DNA of 64,000 bases from Eutreptiella sp. 'Long Island Sound 2002'. Lineage: Eukaryota > Euglenozoa > Euglenophyceae > Eutreptiales > Eutreptiaceae. Made by a program: the position numbers and the translations under genes. Of this stretch, positions 11,406 to 22,393 are shown piece after piece. The notes under the pieces are model-generated. The model saw only the letters and a list, made by a program, of their open reading frames with translations. It made no database searches and was not told the DNA's origin. Positions within the stretch are counted from its first letter, which is position 1, and the number at the start of each line of letters is the position of its first letter. The stretch is taken from contig OZ038381.1 in NCBI GenBank assembly GCA_964036045.1, positions 149,615,596 to 149,679,595 on the forward strand, written 5' to 3'.

Positions 11406-12035
11406 TGTAGCAGGATTGGGTTCTGACGCTGCCTTGGGATCCACGTGGTAGTTTTGGCCGCTCACTCTTCGATGCTTGCCCTACTCTACCTTCGGGTCTC
11501 CTTGGTTTTTGACTACGGATCCTGGATTCCAGCTTTCATTCCTTGATTCCGGTTCCTTGGTTCCATGTTTCTCACGATGATTTTCGCAAACAAAACCGTG
11601 ATCTCAAAATCCAAAATTTGATACCCTCCCTGCACGGTAGCATGATACCCAGACCATAGTGGACGCACTCAACATCTGAACTTCGAACTGCATTGTTGCT
11701 TGCTGTTGTAGCATGTTCTTGCTGTTGTCCACAGCGACCAAAGGTTCATGGACCCTTGCCGGGTCTGCAGTCCCGCTGTCACATTCCTAAGGCAATACAG
11801 ATGTGACCGCAAAAAAAATTTATACTATAAACGATGATCAGAACTCTAAAAACATGCAAAATCAGAATCTAATCTACAGTTCTTAACACGTAATCAATGC
11901 CCAGGCGCCTTGCTTCTGCGGCGCGCGCTGATCCCCTGCGACTCGTGCGAAAATAATAAAGTAATCCCGACGTTGTTTTTCTAACTGTGGGGCCTGGATG
12001 GCGAAGACGTTTCATCGTACACCGGACCGGCTTCA
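11406..12035 (-). repeat. Element A 3' LTR (630 bp)
   Basis: This block aligns end to end with 62453-63082 in the same orientation, with scattered substitutions. Examples are GCAGGATTGGGTTC against GCAGGATTGGCTTC at the left end and a shared ACCGGACCGGCTTCA at the right end. It is terminated by TG...CA. The adjacent C-run (a polypurine tract on the minus strand) marks it as the 3' LTR. Confidence 0.9.
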
Positions 12036-12043
12036 CCCCCCCC
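12036..12043 (-). other. Element A polypurine tract
   Basis: Eight C on the plus strand read as GGGGGGGG on the minus strand immediately before TGAAGCC, the start of the 3' LTR. This is where plus-strand DNA synthesis is expected to be primed. Confidence 0.7.
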
Positions 12044-12752
12044 TCAGAAGTGATCCCACAAACTGAGATCGCTGAGACAGACCATATGCACCACACTCTG
12101 CCCCACTGCTCCACTCACATATCACACCCTCCTCTCGCTCCCGACACTTGGCAGTGCATGCCTGGCGCGGAAGGCTGTACAAACAGGAGCGTGGCATGCT
12201 TACAGTGCCACGGTGTCACAAAAATAATAAAATAATGCAAAGCTGGCAATTAAAATTAATCTGAATTGCTGGTCTCCATGAGGTACCAGCTTTCTCTGAG
12301 CTTCATGCGCTCCAAGCGCGATGTCAACGGCTCTTCACCCATGAAAATGGGTCTACCCGGTGCTCCAGCGCTCGACAAGCCTCGCTCTGCTCTCTCATAG
12401 CACCAACTGTTGTCGCTCAAACTTGTGCTCGCCTCAGGGAACTCCTCCGTACCTTCAGCGTCCCAGTACTGCCTCAGCGGCGGCGTTGCTGGCGCACTCC
12501 CCGGTCCACCACATTCGCAAAATCCCTCTCCATCAATACCCCGCGGCGCGTAGGCGCCAAATAGTTCGGCCGCTTCTTCGTCATCCAGGTCGTACAGCTA
12601 GGACGGAATGCTGGCTCTGGCCCTGTTGCCTTGTTCGGCTGACTCCACACTTCCTTCCTCATCCGTGTCCTGCGGCGTGCACGCACCGAATAGCTCGGGT
12701 GCCTCCTCGTCGTCCAGGTCATACAGGTAGGATGGGATGCTGCCGTCGGCGT
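12044..12752 (-). pseudogene. Element A interior, left part: degenerate acidic-repeat reading frame
   Basis: The minus strand contains a reading frame with a tandemly duplicated module of about 129 bp (about 12535-12611 and 12664-12740). Each module encodes the acidic motif LYDLDDEEA[PA]ELFGA. In the second module the TAC of SYLYD has become TAG, closing the frame. On the upstream side the frame stays open when element B and one copy of its target duplication are removed, joining to an ATG-initiated basic, cysteine-rich segment in 62195-62452. The protein family is not recognised. The rest of the interval down to 12044 shows no gene. Confidence 0.5.
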
Positions 12753-14834
12753 TAAAGAAGGTCCCTACCAAGACCGGCCCCTGCTGTACCCCTTCCACCA
12801 TAACCCGTCACTCCTAGGGTCTTGATCCTCACCAGGGTCTGCATGCTCTTGCCCTATCCTGCACAATTTCCCACAAAAATAGAAAAATAGGCTGCCTCAC
12901 ACAAACCCTTGCAGTACCCAACTCCCAAGTACAATCCAAATTCAATCAATCCACACTGAGGGCTTCCTTCAATACGCCGGTTGTCTCACGGTGCACTCGG
13001 AGACACGGGCGGTGGGCATGTACCAAGAAGTGCACCAAACAGGAAGCCCTGAAATTGGCAAATGAACACAAATAAAGCAAAGTTGGGGAAAGATGGAAAC
13101 GCACACAATCACAGCCATAGACCGCTCATTCCCTGGACTCAAGACCTTCCCTTGACTCGCCAACATGATGTCCTGAACCCAGTCAAATAAGATGGCTAAA
13201 TGCCATGTGTCAAAAGTCACTACATAAACCCCAAAAATGTGTTCCCTCCCAAGCCTCTAAATCCTAGCCCAATGGGGGAGGTGGCGTGTCATGGCCTAGA
13301 GTGGCACTCAGGACCATGCCCTACCCTGACATAACCTTGGTTGGACTTGGAGTCGATTGGGCTTGGAGAGGTGCCCCATGAAGATGACCTCACAACAGGG
13401 CAAAATCAGGCAAATCACACCATTATGCCCAAAAATCAATTATATACTCAAAAATGCATACGGCAAATATTCAAATGCTCCATGCATGTGTCAAACCGGA
13501 AAGTAATATACAAGGGTGATGTAGACCAAAGTACCATGCCCAAGAATATCCCATCATTGGCTCCGAAACCCCTCCAGTCATGTACATGACATGCTTCACA
13601 AGTCAACTCATGGATTTGAGACCCAATTTTGTGAGGCCTCGTGTGCCACGCCAAAGTGACCACGTGATCCGGCATATGGTGAGGTACAACACCGAAGCAT
13701 ATGCCAACATATAAGCAACATACCATAGTTCACAGATCTCTAGGCACTTTACTGTTATCTGACCAGTTGAGCACATAAAATACAAAAATGCGCATAAAAT
13801 GAGGTCAAAAACATGTAAATAATGCCAAATTCAAGATAACTACAATAGTATATAACTTCGCTCACCCATGGTATCAACATATGATTCAAAACACAATTGC
13901 TTGGGACCATTTGCAAACAATCCTCCCACTTGGATCCCCACATGGACGCATAGGGACACCTTTGAACCTCCTCCCAACACGCACCATGAAAATGGGAAAA
14001 TTGATAGTGGCGCTTGTGGGTCGCTCCGTAAGCCCTCCCACATGCACTATATGAGCGGTAGACTTAGTCCAGCGCTATGGAGCTCACCATTGGGACATGG
14101 GCAAAGCCCTTGCCACGTATGACTCCATATATCTTCCTACAAACGGAGATATATAACATGGGCGTGAGCATATCGAAGCACATACCATGCATATAACACA
14201 TACCCTCAAAAAGTGGCTCCCACCATGGTATGCCATGCCCCTCCATGGACATAACTACACGTTAAAAATACGTAGGAACCCAAGGAAAGTTTCTATGCAA
14301 CACCAACACTCATGCGGTCCACTCGAAAGTCGCATTAAAATATTCGGTTGCACGGTCCAAGAGTTATATATCACTTTCTACCCTCTTGACCATTATCCCT
14401 TGCTACGGCGGGCATGTGTACACATCAAAAACGTTTGATGCTTTGTAAATTTAGTTGAGACCAAGGCAGTTCCAACCCGATTCTCGAAATTAGTATTCCT
14501 CGCGGTGAGCCAGAGATATGACCTTTCAAAGTGGCCTCACGAATCACTTTTGTTTCGACTATATCCCCAAGAAAAATGAAGGAGATAACAAAAGGAAGGT
14601 TGATTCGTGATCGGGGAAAAATGTAGGACCACTCGGAATTCATCATATCAAGTGCGGCGATGTTCAAGTCGAAAAACCGATTCTGAAAGTCTGAAAAAAT
14701 CGGATTAATTTTGCGAGTGTATAACAGGAAAATTGCGGAAGCAACGAAGCCTTTACTGATGAAATCTGACCCTTCATCGGGGTTTCCGCCAAAATATCTG
14801 CAAATAACAGTTAGCCAATTGGTTACCGCAAAAT
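12753..14834 (-). repeat. Element B 3' LTR, segment 1 (interrupted by C)
   Basis: This is collinear with 59808-61889 over 2082 bp. It begins TAAAGAAGGTCC on the plus strand and breaks off at AAAT, exactly where element C begins. It continues at 50881. U3-like sequence here includes GGTCAAGAGGGTAGA on the minus strand, shared with the LTR of D. Confidence 0.92.
14831..14834. other. Target-site duplication of element C, left copy (AAAT)
   Basis: AAAT sits directly before the TG start of the C 5' LTR and again at 50877-50880 after the C 3' LTR. The uninterrupted LTR of B reads CGCAAAATCGCG at 61883-61894, with a single copy. Confidence 0.9.
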
Positions 14835-17650
14835 TGAAGCGGTACCCAGAACCTATGGCCCATGGCCTGGAGGCCTGTGGGCCGTCACACCTGTGCGGAA
14901 GCCGTTGACACCGGCTGTCAGCGGGATATCCCTGTTCTCTAACCCGCGAAATCTGGAAGCGGATTTCTGACCAATAAATCGATTTAGAATTACCATAATT
15001 TTATTGTCTTAGGCGATTTTCAGTCGGAAATCGGTGAAACACCCGATTTCTACCGCGATTTCTAATTGTCGTGAAATCGCCGCCTGTTGTCGCCTGTTCG
15101 CGCGCTTTCGTCGCTTCTCCGTGGCGAGTTTTGTGAGGGATTTTTCTGGAGTACCTTTGAGGTTCTAAGAGAACTTAAGGGCTGAATCTAGAGCGTTGTT
15201 AATGTACTTTCATCTGGTGTGTTCACCAGATTTTTTCGCCGTTGCGTCTTCGAGAAAATCAGCGCGCAAGCTTTTCCGTCGATCGCTCGAACTCATGGTT
15301 CTCAAGGACCATGAGTTCGGACGGAACCCTACATTCCCCCCCTATGCCTTTCATCCATGGCCCTCTCACGCGGGCATATCATTTTGTATAGGGAAGCGGG
15401 CAATGGCGATGTTTTAGGCAGCCTATGGGTCTCGCAAACCCAAGTCGTTTGCGTGCGCAAACGCTAACCTTGTGGCCTTGTGAGCATGAACGTTAAAAAC
15501 CGAACACAATGCTCACAAGACCAAAAGCCCTACGCTATTTTCGTTTTTCGAGCCAACTCAACGATGGCTCTGCGCAATTCAATGCGTACCAAAACTCTAT
15601 TTTCGAAAGAGGGCAAGTTTTGGTCGAAATATAGGCCAAAATGGCCAACCCCCCGAGACTCGTACTTGAAGCCTATGGGGAGTTGAGCCTCGAACCAAGG
15701 CAATATGTAAAGTAGAGACCATCGAGGACATCGTGGATGGCTTGGTTAATTTTTACAACCTTGTCTTCCATTTTATAGAATTTCGCCTTGTGAGCACGCG
15801 TGCCATACTGCCTCTTTGCACACGCGCTCATATGCAAGCACTAATGACACGAGTGGGCGGAGACAATCTAACCATAGTGTGCATATGTGAAGGCACCTAC
15901 TATGGGCCTACTCCAAAAGTGTTTACTCATATTTTTGTTCCTCAATGACCAAAAGATATGTACATACCAATATCGCCGATATATGCACTTTTCCCCATAA
16001 ATAGTGTGCTTCAAGGATTGAGGTGTTAAAAATGTTTCCATTATGCTTTGAACCTCAACCCTTGTTGCCAAAGGGAAGCAAAGCTTCGGTTTGCATCCAT
16101 GCAAAAGCCCGAGGCTCCTTTCTCTTGCGATACGGAGATAAGATATTTGGAGGGACCACTTTTGCGTGAAATTTGGCCGTTTTGCCCAGAATGGCCACAA
16201 ACCCCTTCTCCCCCTGATTTCACCGCCGAGGTTGTGTGCGCCACTTGACCAAGGGTAAGGGCGATTCGGAGAGGGCACATAAACCCGCATCGAATGGGGT
16301 CTTTCCCCATGTGGCCTCTCCTCTCGAAGGGAGAGTTGTGAGTCACCCAATTTGGGGTATGTTGCCATTCTGCCCCATTTGTGTGTCACTTTTCCTTCAA
16401 TGGGAAAAATAGCTAGAGGTGACCATGAGGGTTGGCAAGGGGCATATATTGGGACCTAAGTCCCATGTGTCTATAGCATCTTTGGTTGAAAGGACCCTCG
16501 CCGTAGCCATGGAGATATGGAATCATGAGTGTGAGCCATTTTGGCCATATTTCGCTGTTTTTGCCATTGTATGCCATATTGGAATTACCATATCTCCATG
16601 GGGCACATGATCTAGCCAGAGGGAAAGTGCGACAATTGTAGCTTATGACCAAGGGTTGAACGCCATTGAGTTTCGTATTTGCTCCTCCGGCTCATCCGGA
16701 GTTATTCAACTTTTGGTGCGATCCATGATCCCCCCGTTTGCACCGCATGCTGCTTTCTGCCCCATCCGCGTGTTCATTGCCTTTGCGAACAGTAAGCAGC
16801 CAGCGTGACAGCAAGCGATACCCCGGGGCATGGGACCAAAGGGGATATCAGGGGTCGTGAATCGAGGCTTGGCGCGACAAAATCGCCAAGGTTTCCTACC
16901 CTGGACGGTCCCCCGAGACGGCCGATTTTGCCATTTTGGCAATTATGACCCCACTTGACGAACCCGTGGTGCCCTGATGCCGGGACTTCAGAGGGAACCA
17001 GGTTGGGTGAGGGCTCCAGGGAGTTCCCAGGCGAAGGGCATAGGGTCAGTTGCCTCGTCCCTACCTCTGGCGGGTCCGGACGAGGGGTCAATTTTGGAGA
17101 TTCTTGAGCTAATATCAGTTTGGGCTGAAACAGCCCATTTTCAGCTACCAACTCCTAGGGGATAATGGCGGGGCCATATCTCTGGCGCAGAGGAAAGTTC
17201 GGACCTGCCGTTAGGGGAGCATAGAGAGCCACTGTTGGTTGGCCTTGGATCACCTTGGTTCTCATGAACTTCCGCTTGGCTGGGCGGGACACCTCCCGTA
17301 TTGGCAGGGTTTCAGGGTCCGGACTGAGCAGGGCATGGGTTGTGTTTGAGCCCCCGCCCCTGCCAGCCACTGAGAGGGTCGGACCTGGGATTGGGATACG
17401 AGTTTGGACTCGGTGTCTATTGTCCTGTGATGCCCTTACCCCAGTCCAGTCTTAACCCGATGTGTACATATCCTGATGTGTTGCTGTACATACTTTTGTT
17501 CCCTTGTTTCAGAGTGGCAAGGATCCTGAAACGCTTTGTCACATGACAGGAGCGTAATGATGCCCCTGTGAGCGCAGTGCTTTGCCTGCCTGCTTGCCTG
17601 TGCGTGTGACCGCAGCGTCCCGTGGCCAGGCCCCCCACGGGAACGCGTCA
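14835..17650 (+). repeat. Element C 5' LTR (2816 bp)
   Basis: This is collinear with 48062-50876 and ends TG...CA. The U3 is long and hairpin-rich. Examples are GAACTCATGGT/ACCATGAGTTC (15289-15299/15308-15318), GTTTGCG/CGCAAAC (15447-15453/15456-15462), CTTGTGAGCAT/ATGCTCACAAG (15477-15487/15509-15519) and CCATGGAGATATGG/CCATATCTCCATGG (16507-16520/16588-16601). From about 16970 to the end it closely matches the LTR of D, while the first 2.1 kb after the opening bases do not. No convincing reading frame is present. Confidence 0.94.
17527..17537 (+). promoter_or_regulatory. Putative self-primer and 5' end of R in element C
   Basis: TGAAACGCTTT is the exact reverse complement of the 11 nt directly after the LTR (17651-17661). 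In Tf1/sushi-group elements the first 11 nt of the RNA fold back on the primer site and serve as the primer. By that analogy transcription would start near 17527, giving R plus U5 of about 124 bp. No clear TATA box is seen, although an ACATACTTTT stretch lies about 30-40 bp upstream. Confidence 0.65.
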
Positions 17651-17661
17651 AAAGCGTTTCA
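17651..17661 (+). other. Element C primer-binding site, self-priming type
   Basis: AAAGCGTTTCA begins at the first base after the 5' LTR. It does not start with TGG, so it cannot pair with the CCA end of a tRNA. It pairs over 11 of 11 bases with 17527-17537 in the same transcript. Element D has the identical arrangement. Confidence 0.7.
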
Positions 17662-17981
17662 CCGCCGCGGGGTTACCCAGCCCTCGCGTGCCACTCGGGG
17701 CCTTTGAGGGGTACGAGCAGCACCCCAACCCCGAGGACTCCAAGACCATCACGGAGCCTGCAGCGCCGCCCAGAGCATCGCCCTGAGCGACCACGGAAGC
17801 GCCTTGACCGTGAAGGAGGTGGACAGACCAGGACTCCCTCATCAGCGAGTCCTATCGGCCGACCAGCAAGGCCGCACACCCAGCTTCACCAGCCGCGTCA
17901 CCCACCTCGACAACCACACCGGAGCAACCGCTCCAACAACCACCACCAAGGACCTCAAGACCAAGTACGCCCCCCGCTGCC

Positions 17982-20900
17982 ATGGTAAACTGGCAAGAAG
18001 CGGGCAAGACGTGGCCGTGGCCCCGCCCCCATGCGGTGCGCCTACTGCGTGGGTTGGTGTGGGACCAGCACTATTGCCACAGCCACCCCCAGTGCGAATG
18101 CGGCATGCCCAGGAGCTTCGAGCTCCGCGAGGACATGGGCCCCGACCGCCTGCAGGCAGTCTAAGACTGGCTGCGGGTGGAAGGCTTTGCCTTCCGCTTC
18201 CGCCAGAGGCGCTGGAGGGTCTGGACCCGGCCAGACAGGCCTGGCGAAGGGCTGCGCCCCGACGGGATTGAGGAGGACGAGAACTCCAACGAGTACCCGT
18301 CAGGCGCCACGATCAACGTCTCCATGTGGGACATGATCGAAAGGAAGTAACCGGAGCCGGGGACCGAGCGCACGCTGCAGAGAAGCAGCAGCCGTGCGTC
18401 TCCTGGGAAGGAGAAGCGGTCCGCCGGGGACAGGAAGCGGGACCGGAAGTGGCGGGAATACCAGGAATCCCTGGCCGCCGAAGCCGCCCAAGGCGCCAAG
18501 GGCGGAACCCCAGCCCCCAGCCCCCAACGGGCCAGTGGCGGTCACCAGCCTGGCCACACCACCATTGGCGACTTCCTCCAAGTCGCCAAGCATGCCAAGG
18601 CCAAGCCTCGTCAGCTGCACCTGAGGAAGTCAGGCCCCAGCAGCGACGTGGAGTCTGCCCACCGCGGGAGGATGCCGGCCGACCAGGCCAGCTCCAGCAG
18701 CAGCGTCGCTCCCGACGAAAGGGACGTGGCGCGCGCCTGTGAGCGCGCCTGTGGGATGCCCTGCAACCTTCGGGTTGCCCGGCAACGGGCCACGCAGCAG
18801 AACGCTGCCATGGAGGGCGCCGTCGGCATCGCCCAGCAGGAGGCTGCGGAGTGGGAGCATGGCATGGCCATCCACGCCTCGACCGTGGCGGCCATTGCGG
18901 CCGGACTCACGGCCGGAGCCGCCCATGAGGCAGCGACTGCCCAGGTCAAGGGTGAGGTGGCGGCAGCCGCCGAGGAAGCCCGCGTGACGCAGGTGGCCAT
19001 TGCCTGCAAGGAGGCCGAGGTGAAGGCGCTGGAAGAGGCGCTTGCCCAAGAGAGGCCAAAGAAGGAGGCGGAGGAAAGGGCCCACGCCGAAGCAACGGCC
19101 AAGGCCCAGGCGGACGCCGCCAGGAAGGACGCCATCGAGGCCGCGCGACGGAAGGTCGCTGAGGAGAGGGCCATGACGGAGGCGGAGCTGGCGGCGTTGG
19201 AAGCGGAGAAGGCTCGGCTGCAGCAGACCCGGAACGCCGAGGCGGCTCGTGCCCGGGAGGAGGCCGAAGGCCGAGCTGCCGCAGCCATGGCCGCCGCAAT
19301 GGCGGAGGCGGTGTCCAAGCTTTTCCGTGAAACCCCCCCGGGAGGATCCCGAGTGGAGACCCTTCGAAAGCTTTTCGAAGGGGACGCCTCCTCCAAGATG
19401 GCGCTGGATCCGGAGGAGGTCGACACGGGCAGCAGTGGGAGCAGTGGCCCCACTGCTTACCGACGGAGGAAGGGTAAGGGGAAGACCCCCGAGAGGTCAC
19501 GGAGGCCAGCGGGTGGACACCCCAACGACTCCGACCCCTTCTTCACCGCCAGCGACGGGGATGAACGAGGCCGCCGACATCGCCGAGGAGTGGCTGGCGG
19601 AGGAGGTGGAGACGTCCCCATGGAGCCGGAAGGTGAGAGTGAGGATCTCCCTCCTCCCTACCGGAGCTCGGAGTCTTCCGCGTGCGGGACCGAGTTGCCC
19701 AGGTGGGGAGACATGGACGAGGATGATGACATGGACTTCGACTACACGAAGAAGCCCCCATCCTCGGACCCACCGAGGCGACCTGGCGGAGACCCACCGG
19801 GACCCCCTGGCGGAGGACCATCAGGACCCCCTGGAGGACGCCCACCAAGTGGACCCCCTGGAGGCGGACCACCGGGCGGGGGAGGACCCCCTGGACCGGG
19901 CGGACCCGGCGGAGGCCCTCCTGGAGGACCCCCTGGGGACCTCGACGACCCACCAGGGAACGGCGACCCAGATGCCACCTGGCGGTGGATTGTCCACCTC
20001 CGCAGGAGGGTCCAGTCCCTCGAGCGCGAGGTAGACGAGGGCAAGGGCGAGATGACTCGCATCGCCAGGGTCGCCGCGGGCGCACAGAGGGAGCTGGACA
20101 TCGCCAAGATCGAGATGGTCAAGAGCGCCAAGGTCGCCACCGCCACCCAGAGGGAGCTGGACATCGCCAGGGGCGAGATCAGGATGCTGAACAAGGTCAT
20201 CAGCTGCCTGCAGCAGAGGTTGGACGTGCTGGAAGGCCGTGGGAGCGTCGGCAGCGACCACCCACCCCTGGAGTCTGGCTCGTCGGACGACGGCTGGGGA
20301 CCTGAACCAGGTCCAGGCAGACCCCATGCCCCCGGCGGAGCCCCAAGGAGTCGCCCCAGCGCCAGTGCCCCCTCTCTCAGCGCCCCCTCCCACCACAGCG
20401 CGGGCCGCCGCAACGAGTGCGTGCCGCCCGGCAGTGGCAGTGAGGAGTGGCGTGACGAGTGGCTCGGTGCGGAGTACCACAACTGCCGTGCTCCACCGCG
20501 GACACCGGTACGCCCCCGACAGCCCGCACCAGCCCCGGAGCGAATCCCAATGGCTGGCGGGCGTTATGGTGGACTCAGGGATGAGGTCCCCGGAGGAGAC
20601 GTGGAGTGGGATATTGGCGGAGGTGAGGAAGACCTGGAGGAGTTCGGCATCTCCTCGCCGCGTGGTGTACGACGGGAGGCCGCTGAACGCAGCTGCTGGC
20701 GCCGTGATGAGGAGGCATACATGGAAGGAGTACGGCGTGAACATCTAGGTTCAGCGTACATGGAGGAACCGCGGCGTAGCCACAGGGATTCCATGGAGGA
20801 GATGGACGTGGCGGCCGTGGGAGTCCGTGGGGGACGCCGATGGGAACCTCAGTCGACCTCGCGGCCTGCGTTCATGGTCTCTAACGCCGCGGACGCCGCC

Positions 20901-22350
20901 GTGTGGGAAGACCTGAAGGACATCAAGCCCCCCATGTACGATGGCAACCCCCTCGACCTCGACTGCTTAGTGGAGAAGCTGGACGATTGGGGGGTGACCG
21001 TCAGTGAAGACATGGATCCCGCAGATGCGGAGAGATATGTCTTCAAATGGTTCAGGTACCGCCTGCCGGAAGTGCTCCAAGAGCTATACTTCGTGGTGAC
21101 CAAGGAGGGGAAAATCAAGACCCTCAAGGAAGCCAAGAAGTGGCTCAACGAGCAGGAGCGGGTGGACACTCCGCAGGTGGCTGCCAAGCGGTGGAAGGCC
21201 ATCAAGCTTGAGCATGATGGTCGGGAGATCCGCCTACGAAATTGGCAGGACTTCTTGGGGCAATACACCCTCTTCCGCCGCAACGTGGAGGACTGGAATG
21301 AGGGTGACGAGCAGGCCCGCCTGCTCTCCATGCTGCCGGAAGCATGGATCAAAAGGGTCACCAAGGAGGAAGCCAAGAGGGCGAAGTCCAACCACACGGT
21401 CAAGATGATGCTCGCCAAGGAGTATCATACGAACGTGGTGGCTTGGACAAGGAAGAACGTGGCCCGGGATGTCAAACGGCACTCCCTGCGGAACGCTCTC
21501 CTCATCACCGTCACGGGCGATCCCGAGAAGACCGCGATGTGGCGCCTTGATGAGTGTGATGTGAGCGGCCAGACCATCCGTCTGCAGGCCATCCCGGCGC
21601 GGATGAGCTGCGACGAGATCCTGGAGTGGGTTGAAGAGGAGGTGCTCAAGGAGTACCGGAACCTCCACCACACCCGCGGGTTGAGGCCCTGACCGCGACG
21701 TCAACTACGTTGGCGAGGGGCCTGGCGGGGAAGCTGCCATGGACATAGCGGGAGCTGATGGCGGTGATGCTCTCAACGACGATGACGACAACGATGAGCC
21801 CGCCGAGATGGCCGTTTGTGCCTTCGTGGCGAACAACCTGAACCCGGGGAGCAACCAGGGAAGCTGGAAGCCCCTGCAGCAGGGTTGGAAGAAGAAAGAG
21901 AAGAAGGACCCCCGCCGCATTGGCAACCCTCTCCTGTCCTTTGGTGAGTTCATACGAGCTCACCCTCAGGGCTGTTTCGTGTGTTATGGGAGGAAGCAAG
22001 GCTTCAACCATGACCACCGAACATGCCCCATCCACCAGGCCGACACGGAGGCCTACAAGAAGGCGCACGGGTCGAAGAAGCGTGCGCCCGCAGGTATGCG
22101 GGAAGCCAAAGTGGAGGTCGACAAGGAGGAGCTCTCCAAGCTGGTGTCGGTGGGGACCGAGTTGGCCAAGGAGATCCAGGAGATCAAGAGGAACTGGGTC
22201 CCCAGGTCGGACAACAAGAACAAGGAGAACAAAGAGAACGACCAGAACAAGGACAACGACAAGAAAGGTAGGAAAAGGGGAAAGAAGAAGGGTGTCAACG
22301 AGGTTGATGCGGAGGAGAATACCCCTACTACCACAACCGACGCCCCTTAG
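17982..22350 (+). pseudogene. gag: Element C gag (capsid, nucleocapsid), broken
   Basis: The start is the ATG in GCCATGG, also used in D. Order of parts: an aromatic and basic N-terminal domain (WQEAGKTW...); an Ala/Glu-rich coiled coil (about 18880-19320); a Pro/Gly collagen-like stretch (about 19775-19960); a second heptad-rich segment (about 20000-20240); a capsid-like helical domain (about 20900-21660); and an atypical zinc knuckle (21973-22026, C-X2-C-X8-H-X4-C) followed by a Lys/Asn-rich tail. Breaks: TAA at 18162 and 18348 in the frame, then a 2-nt deletion relative to D near 21690 that shifts the knuckle into another frame. The longest open part is 18648-21692. It ends at TAG 22348-22350, in frame with pol. 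Gag would form the virus-like particle and bind the genomic RNA. Confidence 0.88.
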
Positions 22351-22393
22351 CGGAGCCCCTGCAGCCAAGGGCCCCAGCTAGGGCGGTCGCAGG
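22348..22393 (+). promoter_or_regulatory. Gag-pol junction: in-frame UAG with downstream hairpin (candidate readthrough signal), element C
   Basis: Gag ends at TAG (22348-22350). The next codon is CGG, and the same frame stays open through 22737 into protease without any ATG near the junction. Seven bases after the stop a stem can form (CCTGC 22358-22362 with GCAGG 22389-22393) enclosing a second one (GCCC 22371-22374 with GGGC 22381-22384). A stop followed by CGG plus a stem about 8 nt downstream is the arrangement of known readthrough signals of several plant viruses, and gammaretroviruses also use UAG readthrough at gag-pol. D has the same stop, the same next codons and the same stem bases. 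Confidence 0.65.

Noticed and set aside
12360-12755. 131-codon plus-strand frame in the interior of A
   Set aside because: The minus strand carries the duplicated acidic motif and continuity across the B insertion; the plus-strand frame is its shadow.
14830-14834. 5-bp target duplication AAAAT for element C
   Set aside because: It would require the LTR to end in TC; the 5' LTR clearly ends GCGTCA, so the extra A belongs to the LTR and the duplication is 4 bp.
15868-16389. 173-codon antisense frame in the LTR of C, also at 49095-49616
   Set aside because: It is present twice only because LTRs are duplicated; no motif, no start context and no support for coding.
18611-19453. Long antisense frames opposite gag (for example 280 codons here, 307 codons at 19821-20744, 349 codons at 28281-29330)
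   Set aside because: They are GC-rich shadows of the Ala/Glu and Pro/Gly coding strand; sense motifs explain the openness.
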